Assembly (NCBI GenBank): GCA_936450465.1
Contig: OW388296.1
Location: forward strand, 29,704,638-29,768,637
Reading direction: 5' to 3'
DNA: 64,000 nt
Source: Gibbula magus
Taxonomy: Eukaryota > Mollusca > Gastropoda > Trochida > Trochidae
Shown here: positions 1-11,915 of the stretch, one piece after another
How positions within the stretch are numbered: position 1 is the first letter of the stretch
Layout: each line of letters begins with the position of its first letter
Notes under the pieces: generated by a model
What the model was told of the DNA's origin: nothing
Database searches by the model: none
Seen by the model: only the letters and a program-made list of their open reading frames with translations
Position numbers and translations under genes: made by a program

Positions 1-416
1 GGCTGAAGGTGGGGCAAAGAGTCATTTTCAAACTGTTAATGCTTGTGTTCAAGCACAAACTTGCTTCACCGTATCTCCAGGATCTCACCACAGGGTGAAC
101 ACTGGAACACACTTCAGATCCATCCCATCCCAAACCACTATCAAGACACACTTGTTCAAACCTTTCTTCCCATAATCATAGGCATTCCTTGTACTGTATA
201 TATCTATGTTTTGTCAGACTTTAAAAACGCTTTTGAGCAGTTGTTCTTAGCTGGTAAAGGCGCTATCTGAATATATAGTTATTTTTAATAAAATTATTAT
301 CAATACTAACTAACTACTAACTAAGGATTGTTATACCATAATTAACAATATTGGATATTCGTTCATTTTGCAAGAATAGAAGTTACAATAACTTTTACAA
401 TCCTGATATAACTGTC

Positions 417-593
417 TCACAAAGGTAGTTCACTACACTGACCTTCTTGAGAGTTCCTGTGAAGCTGCAGGTTGTTCCCCTCTGGCTTGCATCCACCACA
501 AATTCCACCACAGAGGAGATGGATCTGGCGTCCATCTTCTGATCTGGTCACTGATGGTTCGTGAGGCTCATGACCAAATTTGGACCAGGTTTG
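417..593 (-). CDS. GON-domain gene, exon 4 (C-terminal part of GON domain)
   Basis: Minus-strand exon after a good acceptor (TGTCCAG then CAAACC). It reads on in phase 0 from the previous exon and contains the GON C-terminal signature: a Trp, an S-x-DG stretch, then CGGICGGC followed by K-P and a leucine-rich end. ADAMTS9/20 GON domains have the similar CGGYCGKC at the same place. The frame stays open to a TGA at 419-417. A plausible donor (AAG followed by GTCAGT) lies at 442-437, so the exon could instead end at 443 and splice to an exon left of the window. The domain itself looks complete either way. The domain call rests on recalled family patterns, not on a search. Confidence 0.72.
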   Translation of the reverse strand, partial: QTWSKFGHEPHEPSVTRSEDGRQIHLLCGGICGGCKPEGNNLQLHRNSQEGQCSELPL

Positions 594-942
594 CTGGACA
601 AAAACAAAACCTTTGATAATGATAAGATAATGTATAGGAACTAATGAGCTGTGAAAAAGAGACTAAAGCCGCTCGTACATGTAGGAAATATGTGGATACC
701 ACAGTTGTTGCACCAATGAATATCGCTGGTATAGCGCATATACTTTTATTATATCAAGTCCTTCTGCTAAAATATTGTAAATATCAATTAAAATATACTG
801 GACCAAAATAATTAGGGATATTTTGAAATTTTGAAATTATAAATACTGAATTTATTACTTGACATACTAATGAAATATTTATGATAAAGCATCTAAGATC
901 CCTAATTTATTTTGACAAGTATAGCACAAAATTGTATTTTAC

Positions 943-1107
943 CTGCAAGCTGACAACCAAACCAGTCTGACTCGTGTCTATATCAAAAGTCCCAACTGGA
1001 CCACAGCCATACGCAGCTCCCGTGTAACAGTCTTGTGCAAACCCGTATTGATTCTTTGTACCAGTTCCTTCAGCAAACGTAACGTCGTACATATCCACAG
1101 TCATGTT
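943..1107 (-). CDS. GON-domain gene, exon 3
   Basis: A 165-nt exon (55 codons, phase 0 at both ends) on the minus strand. The acceptor is CTTTTCAG before AACATG and the donor is CAG followed by GTAAAA. The peptide carries the middle of the GON domain: NMTVDMYDVTFAEG, then a YGFAQDCY segment and CGPVGTFDIDTSQTGL. Its order (V-x-D-x-TFA, DCY, GTF-x-ID, TGL) matches the pattern of known GON domains. It joins in frame to exon 2 at 19719 across an intron of about 18.6 kb, which is loaded with transposons, and to exon 4 across a 349-bp intron. Confidence 0.85.
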
Positions 1108-1129
1108 CTGAAAAGTTGGAAAAGAAGAG

Positions 1130-1970
1130 GGCACTGATACATAACATGATCATTTTAGTTTGTTTTGTTCACTTGCTGATAGCCTGCTTTTAACATTTCC
1201 TAGCTTATGTATATTTCGAGGAGGAAACCTCTGATGATTGGCACAACAACATCATGACAATATTTATTCTTTCATGAACACAAGACAAGAATACAGAGAC
1301 ATCGTATCCACAATATTTTTGAAAATATAATTCGAGTTAGGTTCGATTCAATTGTCTTTGTGACCTATATCTGATAATAAAAAAATTGATACACCTTCGT
1401 TAAACACCTCTGAAAGTGTATGTGCCCCTTTCATCTTACCTTACATATATGTTAATCTGTATCAACTCTTGTTATTTTCACTAACTAAAACATTATTTGA
1501 CCTTAGCGGCGTGCGGGGGTATGTGAGCTTAGCTCGCTTCTACACTTGTTATTACAAAGATTTAAAAAATTTATTGTACAGTTCTGACCAAGAAACGAAA
1601 AAATATTATAAACCCCTAAAATCACACCACTTTCTGGTGTTTGGATGAATCATTAACTATTAATAAAATTAATTCTTTTGTCAAAATATGTAACTTGATA
1701 TTTGGGATTAGCAGTGGGATTGAAATGCTATCGTAGAAGTTATGATACATATACCATTTGGATGCATGGTTTTATATAATTTATAAAGAAACTAGACTTT
1801 ACACAAAGCCATGTTACTGACCTAGACTGTCAACTCTTTGAAACACGGCATTGACCCCAGCTGTTCATGTGGAAATCCATGCGAAAATGCCTTTCATTAT
1901 ATTTCTGATTGTATAATTTTTTCAGCGCCACATTTTTATGTAAGATTACAAATGTTACTCTTGGTAGAGT
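1130..1970. other. Intron stretch without recognised features
   Basis: AT-rich intron sequence of the GON gene. Nothing recognisable. Confidence 0.4.
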
Positions 1971-1975
1971 GCCCT

Positions 1976-3700
1976 TGATGTCGGTGGGTACAACTTAGGA
2001 TTGGATCGCGGAGTCCTAAGTCGGCCGCTCAAATTTCATCGCTTTCGAACCAAATTTTTTTTTTTTTTTTATCAAATTATATTTTTATAACAACTAATCA
2101 TTATTTTTCATGCAACCTAACTTTACGAAAAAATGCCTTTGGCCAATGGCATTTTACCATTCTGCCATGGCATTCGCCAATGCCATGAAAGAATGCCATG
2201 GCATTCTTTGGTTGCAGCAAAATGCCATGGCATTTATCACTGCTGCAAAATTCAAAATCAAAATATGAAATATGAAAAGTGATATATATTTTTTACATTG
2301 TTCCATTGAAATATTTCCATTAGAAGTTTTCAAAGGAAATTTGGTTCGATTCTCAGGGTTCAGATTATGAATATGACTATAATAGAATTAGGACTTTGTT
2401 TAAAATATCTACTTTGTTTGGATTTAGGTTTAAGGAATGTTGATCTTTGAAGTACATGTATTAATTGAATCTGGTGAAGTTTAACTTTGGTGACATGTTA
2501 ACTTTAAATAATAAGAATTTGGACTTTGGAAATATTTATTGACTTTGGTGAAGTTCAACTTAAATGATATGTTGACATGAAAGTATATATTGAATTTGGG
2601 GAAATGTTGACTGAAAAAGACATGACTTTGGCAAAAAGTTGAATTTGAAAAAAATTGACTTTAAAGAAAAGTGGACTATTAAGTATATATTGAGTTGGGT
2701 AAAATGTTGACTTTGATATATAAAAAAAAATCGAAATATTTAATGGAAATATTTAAAGACTTTGATGAAGTTTTACTTGAATGAAATGTTGACTTTGAAA
2801 AAATATGATATTCGAAATAATTATTGACTTTTGTGAAAGTTTAATCTTAATAAAATCATTTAATTCGGTGAAATGTTAACTTTCAATGGATATGCATTGA
2901 CTTTGGTGAAAATTCAATTTAAATGGCATTTTCGAACCCCGGACCCCTTGATCCGATGCCGGACGCGCTAACCACTGCGCTATCCCGCCCCCTACATGTT
3001 TCAGACAGTAAGTGTTAGATCACTTAACTGCTCTATCGCCCAATACACACATGTCAACAAGATTAACGATGTATACACAACTGAGTTTGATCACTTGTTG
3101 ACTTTTATACAGATATGACTCTAAATTTGGTGAAATATTAGTGGACTTTGTTGAAAATTTAACTAACATGAAATGTTGATTTTGAAAACAAATTTTGAAT
3201 TTGGTAATATGTTGACTTTGAAATGATTGATTTTATTTATTGAGTGAAATCTTCAAATACATTTTGAGTTCTAGTTCAATAATGTGTTAAGATATAAACA
3301 AATCAAGTTCAGTATTTATTACATTTACACCAAAACGTTTGTTACATTGTTGAGAGTTGTGATAGTTTAAAGGTGACAATACCGTCAATAGCATACCAAA
3401 TGCTGTCAATTTTGTAAGGAGAAAAAACATTCTTACATGTTTCAGGTGCCTTGTTGCAAATCACTTAATCAAATTGAAACAAACAATTAGAACAGCGACA
3501 ACCACTGAAGCGGTGCTTATGCCCCATCACAGCGCGACCTAATAAACAAAGTTGTGTATTCTGCTAATGAACACACATGTCTCTCGCTCATATACACGGC
3601 TGTCTAAATAGCAGGCGGATACCCTCATCAACATAACACAAGATATTCATTATATCCGACACCTTTGCCTCATTATACATGTATTATGCCTGTATATTAT
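1976..3700 (-). repeat. Dispersed repeat family 1, copy A
   Basis: Inverted relative of 17934-19372. On the minus strand it runs from GATATAATGAATATCTTGTG near 3660, through an AT-rich array of TTGACTTTGGTGAAATTYAA variants (about 2500-3250), to a block of TGCCATGGCA palindromes (2160-2235) and the end CCTAAGTTGTACCCACCGAC. Non-coding. Confidence 0.75.
2925..2990 (-). repeat. tRNA-like (SINE head) sequence
   Basis: The minus strand reads GGATAGCGCAGTGGTTAGCG (A-box region) and, about 35 bases later, GGGGTTCGAA (B box). The 3' half of a tRNA is absent, so this is a tRNA-derived promoter head or pseudogene. It sits inside dispersed repeat copy A, where copy B1 has unrelated sequence. Confidence 0.55.
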
Positions 3701-4299
3701 CATTGGTGAACATTCAACCCTAATGATATCTTGTCGCCACATACAAGAAAAAGAATAAGAATAAGAAGAAGATTTTAGTTGCGTGTCACATGCTGTACAT
3801 ACATAATGATATTGACATATAAAAACAGCACCCAGCCTTCAGGCTTGCGAGACACGATTTTCATTAAATATATCAAATTCACAAGACAATAAACACTCTC
3901 TCCCCCCCCCTTTATGAAAACCTAGATCGCCTATGGATTGACATCACTGTAGTGTTTTTAACAATAAATAGGACAGACATTGCAAAAGGAAGGTTCTTCT
4001 ATAAACTACTTTTAGAAGGAAATGTAACACTAGGAAGAATGATTTAAACATATGTATGTCCATAAATGAACTGGGAAATAGTAGACAAGCTATAAGATAT
4101 ACTGTCTTATCAGAATACCACTCCAGAATACAGAGACATACAGATAAGTCATGGTGAATCAACAGTACATTACAGATTTCAACCACCGGGTTCCTTATCC
4201 TCCAAATAAGAAGTTTAAAGGTAAGAGTAATTTAATGATTAAATGACCTATTAAAAATAAATAAGCATGTCAAGTATCGACCACCTATCACCAATCATT

Positions 4300-4690
4300 A
4301 ACAAAAAGTATGACCATGGTGAAGTTTCTCACAAAATGGATCCTACATCAAGGTCAAGGTCACATGGTCAAAGGTTATAACCTCAGTGTGTGACATTTGA
4401 AACATAACATTTTCAAATGCTGACGAATTAAAAGTTACTGCCAGTCTGAAATTTGAAAAGTCAAGGGCCATAACTCTGAAAATATTAATGCGATCGGTCA
4501 CATGCGTATCACCAATGTTTATCCAAAGCATGTGTAATGTTTCAGAACGATGGGTCAAAATCTGTAAGAGGAGTTGATTTCAGAACACAAGTTACCCACA
4601 CATACAGACGGACGGGCGGACAGACGGGCTGCGGCACGACATAAACCCCATTGGGTTTCACCCGGGGGTTTAAAACCGAAACAACATAAC
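4300..4690 (+). repeat. Dispersed repeat of the (ACGG)n-ended type
   Basis: CAAGGTCAAGGTCACATGGT, GGGCCATAACTCTGAAAA, then CAGACGGACGGGCGGACAGA and TTTCACCCGGGGGTTTAAAA. This layout is common in aquatic invertebrate repeats. Non-coding. Confidence 0.65.
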
Positions 4691-5154
4691 AAGTATTGAT
4701 AAATTTAAAATAGTTAATGGGTAAATTATTGCAGATATTAAGAAACAAGCAATCCAGAATTGAAAGAAACACCATTATGGGATGGATTGCAACGTAATCA
4801 ACGTATTTCCTCCCATTACTTAGGGGGTCCTGATACTGATATTCAGAAGTAGAAAAGTTATGTAATTGTACTCGTTGAATATAATGAAGTATGAGGAGTC
4901 ATAAATAATCAAATTACTTCGAATAATACACTAAAAATCTTAATTCAACTTTCAAAACCATGACTGTATGTGTGTCAAGTTAAATACAATACAATGGTAG
5001 ATTATGAAATACAATACCGGCAACACATTGCTGTAGATACACTTCTGTTTGTGGGAGTCCTGGCGGGTGGTGCCTTACTCTGATGGTGTGGGCTCAAATC
5101 CCACAAGGGACTCACCCCGAAAAGGTCGACTGTAACGTATTTACTGATGTCCTA

Positions 5155-5560
5155 AGGTGCGGACTATGATGGCTGAGAGGGGCCATTTGATTTCGTGTTA
5201 ACTTTCCAACACGAAATCGCGAAAAAATCAAAACAAAATCGCGAAATTGAAAAACGAAATCGCGAAAAATGGAAACGAAATCGCGAAACAGCGACACAAA
5301 ATCGCGGAACAGCGAAATGAAATCGCGAAGAGCGAAACATGCGCGAAACGAAACCGCGAAGGAGCGAAATGCCCCCGAAACGAAATCACGAAGGAGCAAA
5401 ACGTCCGCGAAACGAAATCGCGAAGCAGCGAAATAGTGAAGAAGCGAAGAAGCGAAATCGCGAAAGAGCGAAACCGCGAAGGAGCGAAATAGCGAAGGCT
5501 CGAAGAAGCAAAATCGCGAAGGAGCGAAATAAGGAATTTACCGAAATAGAAAGTATGATA
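5155..5560 (+). repeat. CGCGAAA minisatellite, left arm of inverted pair
   Basis: Array of imperfect 12-16 bp units built on GAAATCGCGAA and GAAGGAGCGAAA. The boundary block GATGGCTGAGAGGGGCCATT and TGATTTCGTGTTAACTTTCC precedes the array. Both reading directions give open frames of repeated N-E-I-A-K or F-R-D-F-V type, which are products of the repeat and not genes. Confidence 0.88.
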
Positions 5561-6297
5561 GTATTTATTATAAAGAATGCGACGTTTCCTAACTTTCGGA
5601 GTTGATAGGCTTGCAAACAAGCCATCTAGTCTATCTATTAAAATTGATCGCAAGGAAAGTTTTAATTATTGTAAATCTGTCATTCGTCATGTCATCAAAT
5701 TCAACGATATTTAAAGATAATATTTCTAAAAAAGGGGGTATGGTACCAACTACTTTGACGTCTTGTGAGAATCTACAAAATTGAAGATGGTATTCATTTT
5801 TTTTCAGTACCAACTATATGTTACAGGAGTCGGTATAACATCTAAACCATTGTGCATGTTCCTTGATTTGTGAAATAATATGTAGCATTGTATTATGATA
5901 TATTGCCACATTGTATTCTACTTACAGACAGGATCCAGCTTCATAATCAAAGTTTCAAACTATAATTGCTATTTTTAGAAACATACGTTGAGTAAACGTT
6001 TCTTCTTATACATTGCAAAACTCGTCGTGTGGTATTTAAATACACGAAGATGTATCATCATAAACATGCTAACTAAGAAAGAAGACCAAACGCGAGCCAG
6101 GAGGCGATATTTGTTGATTGTTTGATTAATAACAGAGACATGTATAGTTCATATGCAAACGAGACATACCCCATATTGGCATTGAGAATATGCATTTGAT
6201 TTATTTAGTTGATAGTTGTTTTTCAGTTTTTGATTCAAACTTGCTGGAGTAGGTAATTTGTTTGCCATTTTTTAAAATATCAATGTATATGTTAAAA

Positions 6298-7730
6298 TAA
6301 AGAGATTTTTCAAAGTTGGTGCATATTTTAAACAGTTTACCTAACCCTCCTGATGAATTTATTACCTCCCTTGAGAGGATATTTTTCAGATTCATCTGGA
6401 ATGACACAAATGATAAAATAAAAAGGAGTATATTGAAAAAGGACTATAGGGAAGGGGGATTACGCATGACCGATATTAAAACCTTTGTAAGTGCTATGAA
6501 ACTTTCTACCCTCAAGCACTATTTAAGAAAAACAAATGTGAGTAATCCATGCAATTTTCCATTAAATGATATTTTAAAATATTGAGCAAATTTTCAGAAT
6601 ATTGTTAAAACTGATAAGCCCTTTTGGAAAGATGTTTAAATGGCATGGAAATTATATTGTACTAGAAATATCATAGAGGAAGACAACATTAGCAAAATTT
6701 TACAACAGCACTTATGGTTGAATAATAATTTCCAGAATCCATATCACTTTATTAGATGCTGGGCTGAGAGTGGAATCTTGACCATTAAGGATCTCTGTAA
6801 TGAAAATGGTTTTGTATCTTTTGAAGATCTCAAACTCAAGTTTGACATGAGAGGTACATATATGGATCTTGGTTATGTTATCTATAATTTACCTGATGCT
6901 TGGAAAATTACTATCAGACAAAACAGATATATACATGATCTAGATTTGGACTCTCTTCAAAAAGATTTTATGACTTTGAAGAAAGGCTCAATATTATTCT
7001 ATGATAAACTCCTATCTGACAATATTAAGCCTCATATCTGCCAAAAATGGGAAAATGTATTTCATGAAACTGATTTTGATTGGCATATGATTTTTGATGT
7101 TGCCAGAAGGAATTTGAAAGATGTAAAACTTCTAGACTTTCAATTTAAATTTTTGCATAGAATAATTTATACAAAAAGAGAACTTTTGAAAATGAAACTT
7201 GTTGATAATGAAATGTGTAGTTTTTGTAATGTCGAAAATGAAACGCTATGTCATGTATATTGGGAATGTGATGTAACCAAAACCTTCTGGAAGGAACTAC
7301 AAAACTGGATAATTCAGAACATACACATATTTGAAATAACAAAAGCCATGGTTTGGTTTGGAGCCTAAGGCAATAAGCCATTGCTACTTCATATATTACT
7401 GTCTGATATATTTATACATGTACTTTAAAGAAAACAAATCCAAATCTCTATAAGTACCTAAAAATTTTAAAGGACTTTTACATTGTTGAAAAATTCATAT
7501 CCAGAAGAAACAATAATTTTGATTTTTTTTCACGCAAATGGTTACCATTATTCCCAATATTTAATCAGTAACTTTACCCAAATGTGAATGCTTTACTATT
7601 GTCCTCTTATTCACTACTTCTTGTTACCTATGTTGAACCCATGGAAACTTGACTTTATATCCATACATGCCATGTTACATGTACTCAAATATGGGAACAA
7701 ATAATAAAAAAAAAAAAAAAAAAAAAAAAA
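6298..7730 (+). pseudogene. Tx1/L1-like LINE 3' fragment with poly-A tail
   Basis: The coding part (6316-7368) starts in the reverse-transcriptase thumb region: LPNPPDEFI, IFFRFIWNDTNDKIKRSIL, GGLRMTDI. This is the L1/Tx1 pattern (F-x-F-I-W-x-x-K/D, then GGL-x-x-P/TD). The C-terminus has a zinc-knuckle-like CSFCNVENETLCHVYWEC. The frame has in-frame stops at 6583-6585 and 6637-6639, so it is dead. It is truncated at the 5' end near 6298. After the stop comes an AT-rich 3' UTR and a run of 25 A at 7706-7730, the expected LINE tail. It lies between the inverted CGCGAAA minisatellites. Confidence 0.8.
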
Positions 7731-7847
7731 TAATATAGAGATTCACAATATCGTTCCTTCTTTCTTTGAACCTTAGAAAAACTGTTTCTGCATTTAATTT
7801 CGATTCGGTGTCCGTTTCACTTTTGACAAACCATTCTTTATTAACCA

Positions 7848-7868
7848 CATAAATAAATAAATAAATAA

Positions 7869-7912
<44 letters not shown>
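7848..7912. repeat. (ATAA)n then (AT)n microsatellite
   Basis: About six ATAA units followed by about 20 AT units. Confidence 0.9.
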
Positions 7913-7914
<2 letters not shown>

Positions 7915-8349
7915 TATATGTTAAAGTGTATTATATAATTTAGGCATATGTCTTTTGAGTACGGATTAGATTAGTCATTAGATCTAGTCAGTAGATTCAG
8001 TGTATCTCAGTTTATATGGCAGCTCTTGTTGGCAACATTAGTATTTTGACGTATTCCAAAGTTACTCCAATTTACTCTTACTTCTCTAACAAATATAAAC
8101 AATAACAAGTTACCTATTATCCGTCGTTCATATTACCAGTTCGATTTGCTTTTGTATCGATCTTACATTGTCCTTGATTAATGTTACATTTATCATAAAA
8201 CATGCAGATTCTATAATATATAACTGCTTTGTATACCGGTACCTTATAATATAAGTTTCATAACTCTAAGACACATTGTCATGTTTCGTTTAATAAACAA
8301 TTATAGGACATCGGATTATTTGCTCAAACATCACGGTCTTACTTTCTAT

Positions 8350-8765
8350 GAACAGGGAACTGTAATTTTCGCGATTTCGGTTCTTCGCGATTTCGTTTCT
8401 TCGGGATTTCGCTCTTTCGCGGTTTCGCAGTTTCTCTCTTTCACTTCTTCGCGATTTCGCTCCTTCGCGATTTCGTTTTGCGGACGTTTTGCTCCTTCGC
8501 GATTTCGTTTTGCGGGCGTTTCGCTCCTTTGTGATTTCGTTTCCGGGGCGTTTCGCTCGTTCGCGATTTCGTTTCGCGCACGTTTCGCGCATGTTTCGCG
8601 ATTTCGTTTGCTGTTTCGCGATTTCGTGTGGCTGTTTCGCAATTTCGTTTCCCTGTTTCGCGATTTCGTTTTGCAATTTAGTGATTTTTTTTATTTTTTC
8701 GCGATTTTGTGTTGGAAAGTAAACACGAAATCAAATGGCCCCGCTCAGCCATCATTGCGGACACT
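8350..8765 (-). repeat. CGCGAAA minisatellite, right arm of inverted pair
   Basis: Reverse complement of the array at 5155-5560 with the same boundary block in reverse order (GGAAAGTAAACACGAAATCA, then ATGGCCCCGCTCAGCCATCA). Together they bracket about 2.8 kb that includes the Tx1-like LINE. Confidence 0.88.
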
Positions 8766-9439
8766 GTTTGTGTATTAGCTGTGTTATTTGACTTCAACTT
8801 GCAATTCAGTAAAACGAAAATCCACCTCTCATTTCACATCAGCAGGCATATGGTCACCTTAGACCTAAGCCTTTACGTTTATAATATTGTTTTGATAATT
8901 AGATAAGTAACCTTGAGCTCAATACCTATCATACAGTGGGATGCATATATCTTTACCAGTACCTACTGAAGTAAGATTGCAGTAAGATTGCACTCTGACT
9001 GCAGTCGGCTGTAAATGGACTGCAGCTTGATTGCTGCCAACTCCATTCAGAATATACTCTGACCGTGACTATGTCTGGTCAAATTGCAATCAACTGCGAA
9101 CAGATAGTGTTCTAATCGAAGTCGAGCACTATAAAAATTAGCAAAAATACGTACTTTTTAAAATTGAATGGATGTCTGATGATGAATTTAATTTATATTG
9201 TTGTTGCTTGTTTGTTCATTTAGTTTTAATAGACAGCTACGAAATGAAACGAAGTGTTTGTTATCATTCATGTAGTCGTTTCTGGATGAATTGACAATTG
9301 CATGTAATCTGGACATGTTATAAGGTGAGCGAGAGGTAACGAGGTAAAATTGGATGAATTACCTAAAATAAGTATTAGATACGTTCATTGCTGATTGCTA
9401 TTGGTCTTCAAATGTATGTCTGACAAAATTAAATGAAAT

Positions 9440-9600
9440 ACTTGAGTTCAAACATTTCCTTACATTCCACCTGATGAAGGAGTGAGTATGTACTCCGAAA
9501 CGTCGTGTATTTTTTCATTAAAGAGGTTGTTATCCAGAAAATATTCATGTTCTTATGTATACCACTTTAAATGCCCTTCAAAGACTCGAGTTCAAAACTC
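9440..9600 (+). mobile_element. Penelope-like element tail around the ribozyme
   Basis: Sequence after the hammerhead motif (AAAGAGGTTGTTATCCAGAA, then TTCTTATGTATACCACTT and AATGCCCTTCAAAGACTCGA) recurs at 45290-45360. No coding part is preserved next to it. Confidence 0.5.
9468..9507 (+). ncRNA. Hammerhead ribozyme motif (Penelope-type)
   Basis: Core CTGATGA at 9471-9477. Stem II is GGAGT/ACTCC (9479-9483 with 9492-9496), then GAAA at 9497-9500, then CGTC with the expected cleavage site after 9504. Stem I is CAC/GTG (9468-9470 with 9505-9507). Stem III is only the self-complementary CG, the minimal form known from Penelope-like retroelements, which is thought to act as a dimer. The downstream tail (TTGTTATCCAGAAAA...TTCTTATGTATAC) is shared with 45293-45340. 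Confidence 0.62.
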
Positions 9601-9621
9601 AAACGTGTAAAAAAATCACCA

Positions 9622-10780
9622 AAGGCAAAGGGGCCGGATATAATGAATATCTTGTGTTGTGTTGATGAGGGTATCCGCTAGTTATTTAGACAGTCGTGTA
9701 TATGAACGAGAGACATATCTGTTAATTAGCCGAATACACAACTTTGTTTATTAGGTCGCGCTGTGATGTGCAATATGACCCGCTTCAGTGGTTGTCGCCG
9801 TTCTAATTGTTTCTATTTGATTAAGTGATTTGCAACAAGGCACGTGAAATGTGAATGTTTTTCTCCTTACAAAATTGACAGCATATGGTATGCTATTGTT
9901 AAACTATCACAACTCTCATCAATGTAATAAACGTTTTGTTGTAAATGTAATTAATACTCAAATTGATTTGCTTATATCTTGACATATTACGGAACTAGAA
10001 CTCAACATTTATTTGAAGATTTCACTTGTATTTTTATTTTTATTGAAATTTGATTTTCAACCATTATTGTTTTGGCACACGATGCCTGTTCCTTGTTTTA
10101 ATATCAAAAGAAATACATTAAAAACATTAATAAATCAATAAAATCAATCATTTCAAAGTCAACATATTACCAAATTCAAAATATGTTTTCAAAATCAACA
10201 TTTCATCTAAGTTAAATGTTCAACAAAGTCATTAAATATTTCCAACATTTCACCATATTTAGAGTCAATAAACTCAAAATATTATTTCTAAGTCAGCGTA
10301 TTACTAAACTCAAAAATTTTTCAACATTTTATGTAAGTTAAATTTTCACACAAGTCTATATCAAAGTCAGCAAGTGATCAAACTCAGTTGTGTATACATC
10401 GTTAATCTTGGTGACAGGTGTGTATTGGGCGACAGCGCAGGTAAGTGATCTAACACTTACTGTCTGAAACATACACCCTAAGCCAGACATTAGTTGTCTA
10501 TAAGTCAGAGTCAAAATGCCATTAAAGTTGAACTACCACCAAAGTCAATATATAGCCATAATATATAAATATATAATGAGGCAAAAGCGCCGAATATAAT
10601 GAATATATTGTGTTGTGTTGATGAGGGTATCTCTCTGTTATTTAGACAGTCGTGTATACGAGCGAGAGACATATCTGTTAATTAGCACAACTAAGGTGTT
10701 AGGTCGGGCTGTGACAGGATATACACCAGCTTCAGTGGCTGTCGCGGTTTTAATTGGGTTTTTTTTCTATTTGATTAAAA
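9622..10780 (+). repeat. Dispersed repeat family 1, copies B1 and B2
   Basis: The first copy starts at GGCCGGATATAATGAATATC (9633). A second partial copy starts again at about 10576 and stops near 10778, where another repeat begins. Same blocks as copy A: TAGGTCGCGCTGTGATG, GCTTCAGTGGTTGTCGCCG, ATTGACAGCATATGGTATGC. Confidence 0.75.
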
Positions 10781-11170
10781 GATAGATGAAATGACATATG
10801 GTCACATTCGTATTCGTTAAAAAAGGGATTTCAATTTGACATTTGCTCGATTTTAAATTTCTGAAATCGACCCATAAATTACTTATATACAGCTTTTTAA
10901 AAGAGTGCCTAATTAAGCCCCGGCGACTAGAATGAAAGTTGGCGGGCGGTGGTCACTGAAGCGTATCGTGCTGTGACGTACGTGGAGGAGTCTCACTATG
11001 GCCGCTAATCTTAATTTAACGCGTTTTCCCCACTTTTAAACTGATCATATAAGACAGAAAACTTCATCAAAACAACCCCAATTTTCGATAAACGGATTAC
11101 TTAACTATTCAACTAGCGATTTCATATGTTACAACAACTGGGGCCTGCTTAATTGGAGTGCATTCTGCGC
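10779..11170 (+). repeat. Dispersed repeat family 2
   Basis: AGATAGATGAAATGACATAT, then TTCAATTTGACATTTGCTCG and GAAATCGACCCATAAATTAC. Related copies are at 42490-42662 and 58164-58290. Confidence 0.65.
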
Positions 11171-11915
11171 TTTTGTATAGTATGTTTGTAGTAACTAGAA
11201 GGGAAGGTAGTCGGCAGACATGACTTCATTTACACGAAGTATGTCTTTCAGCGATTCAGGAAATGACATATCACTTTCCATGGAGTGTTTGTCTTCAAGC
11301 TGAACTGACACTGACACTGAAACAAGGGAAGAAGACTCTCGCGGGAATCGGGTGAAGAGAGATTAAGTAGCATCAATTGATCAAATAATGTTGAATAATC
11401 GGCAGGTTAATTGTGTTGTATGTATTAATAAATCAAGATATATGGTAGGTATAGTTTCATATACACTGAACGATTGGCTGTTCAAACAAACATTGCAGAT
11501 TTATAAATAACATTGTGTATTTAATATAAAATTACTGTATTTTAAGTTTGTCAATTAAAATATTCTATATATGATGTAATGCAATGCAAACCATTTTCAC
11601 TCCACTTTCATGAATAAATTCATGAACTGGATTGGTCAACAAGCTCAATGAAATTTACATGAAGAGTGCTCTATTGTACACGCAAACATATACATTATGA
11701 TTACACAGATTGATATAGACAACGAACATTATCGAATGAAAGAATTATGTTACAAGTAGCATCTTAATGCACATCTCGTAAATGAAAACGAAACGGTTGA
11801 ATTAATAGTCTGATAGCCTTTGTGTGTCACTTAAGCACACCAACACACAATTCTCAGTTGAGCGTACCATATAGATGTTTCTTCCAGATCAAAGGGGAGA
11901 AGTGTTGTTTCAGCA

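Noticed and set aside
43..270. 75-codon frame at the window start
   Set aside because: No domain, splice or composition support.
5040..5110. tRNA-like B box GGGCTCAAATCCCAC
   Set aside because: The A box and cloverleaf are not convincing.
5228..5653. Open frames of repeated N-E-I-A-K / F-R-D-F-V residues on both strands (also 8281-8778)
   Set aside because: They are translations of the CGCGAAA minisatellite and are open in several frames at once.
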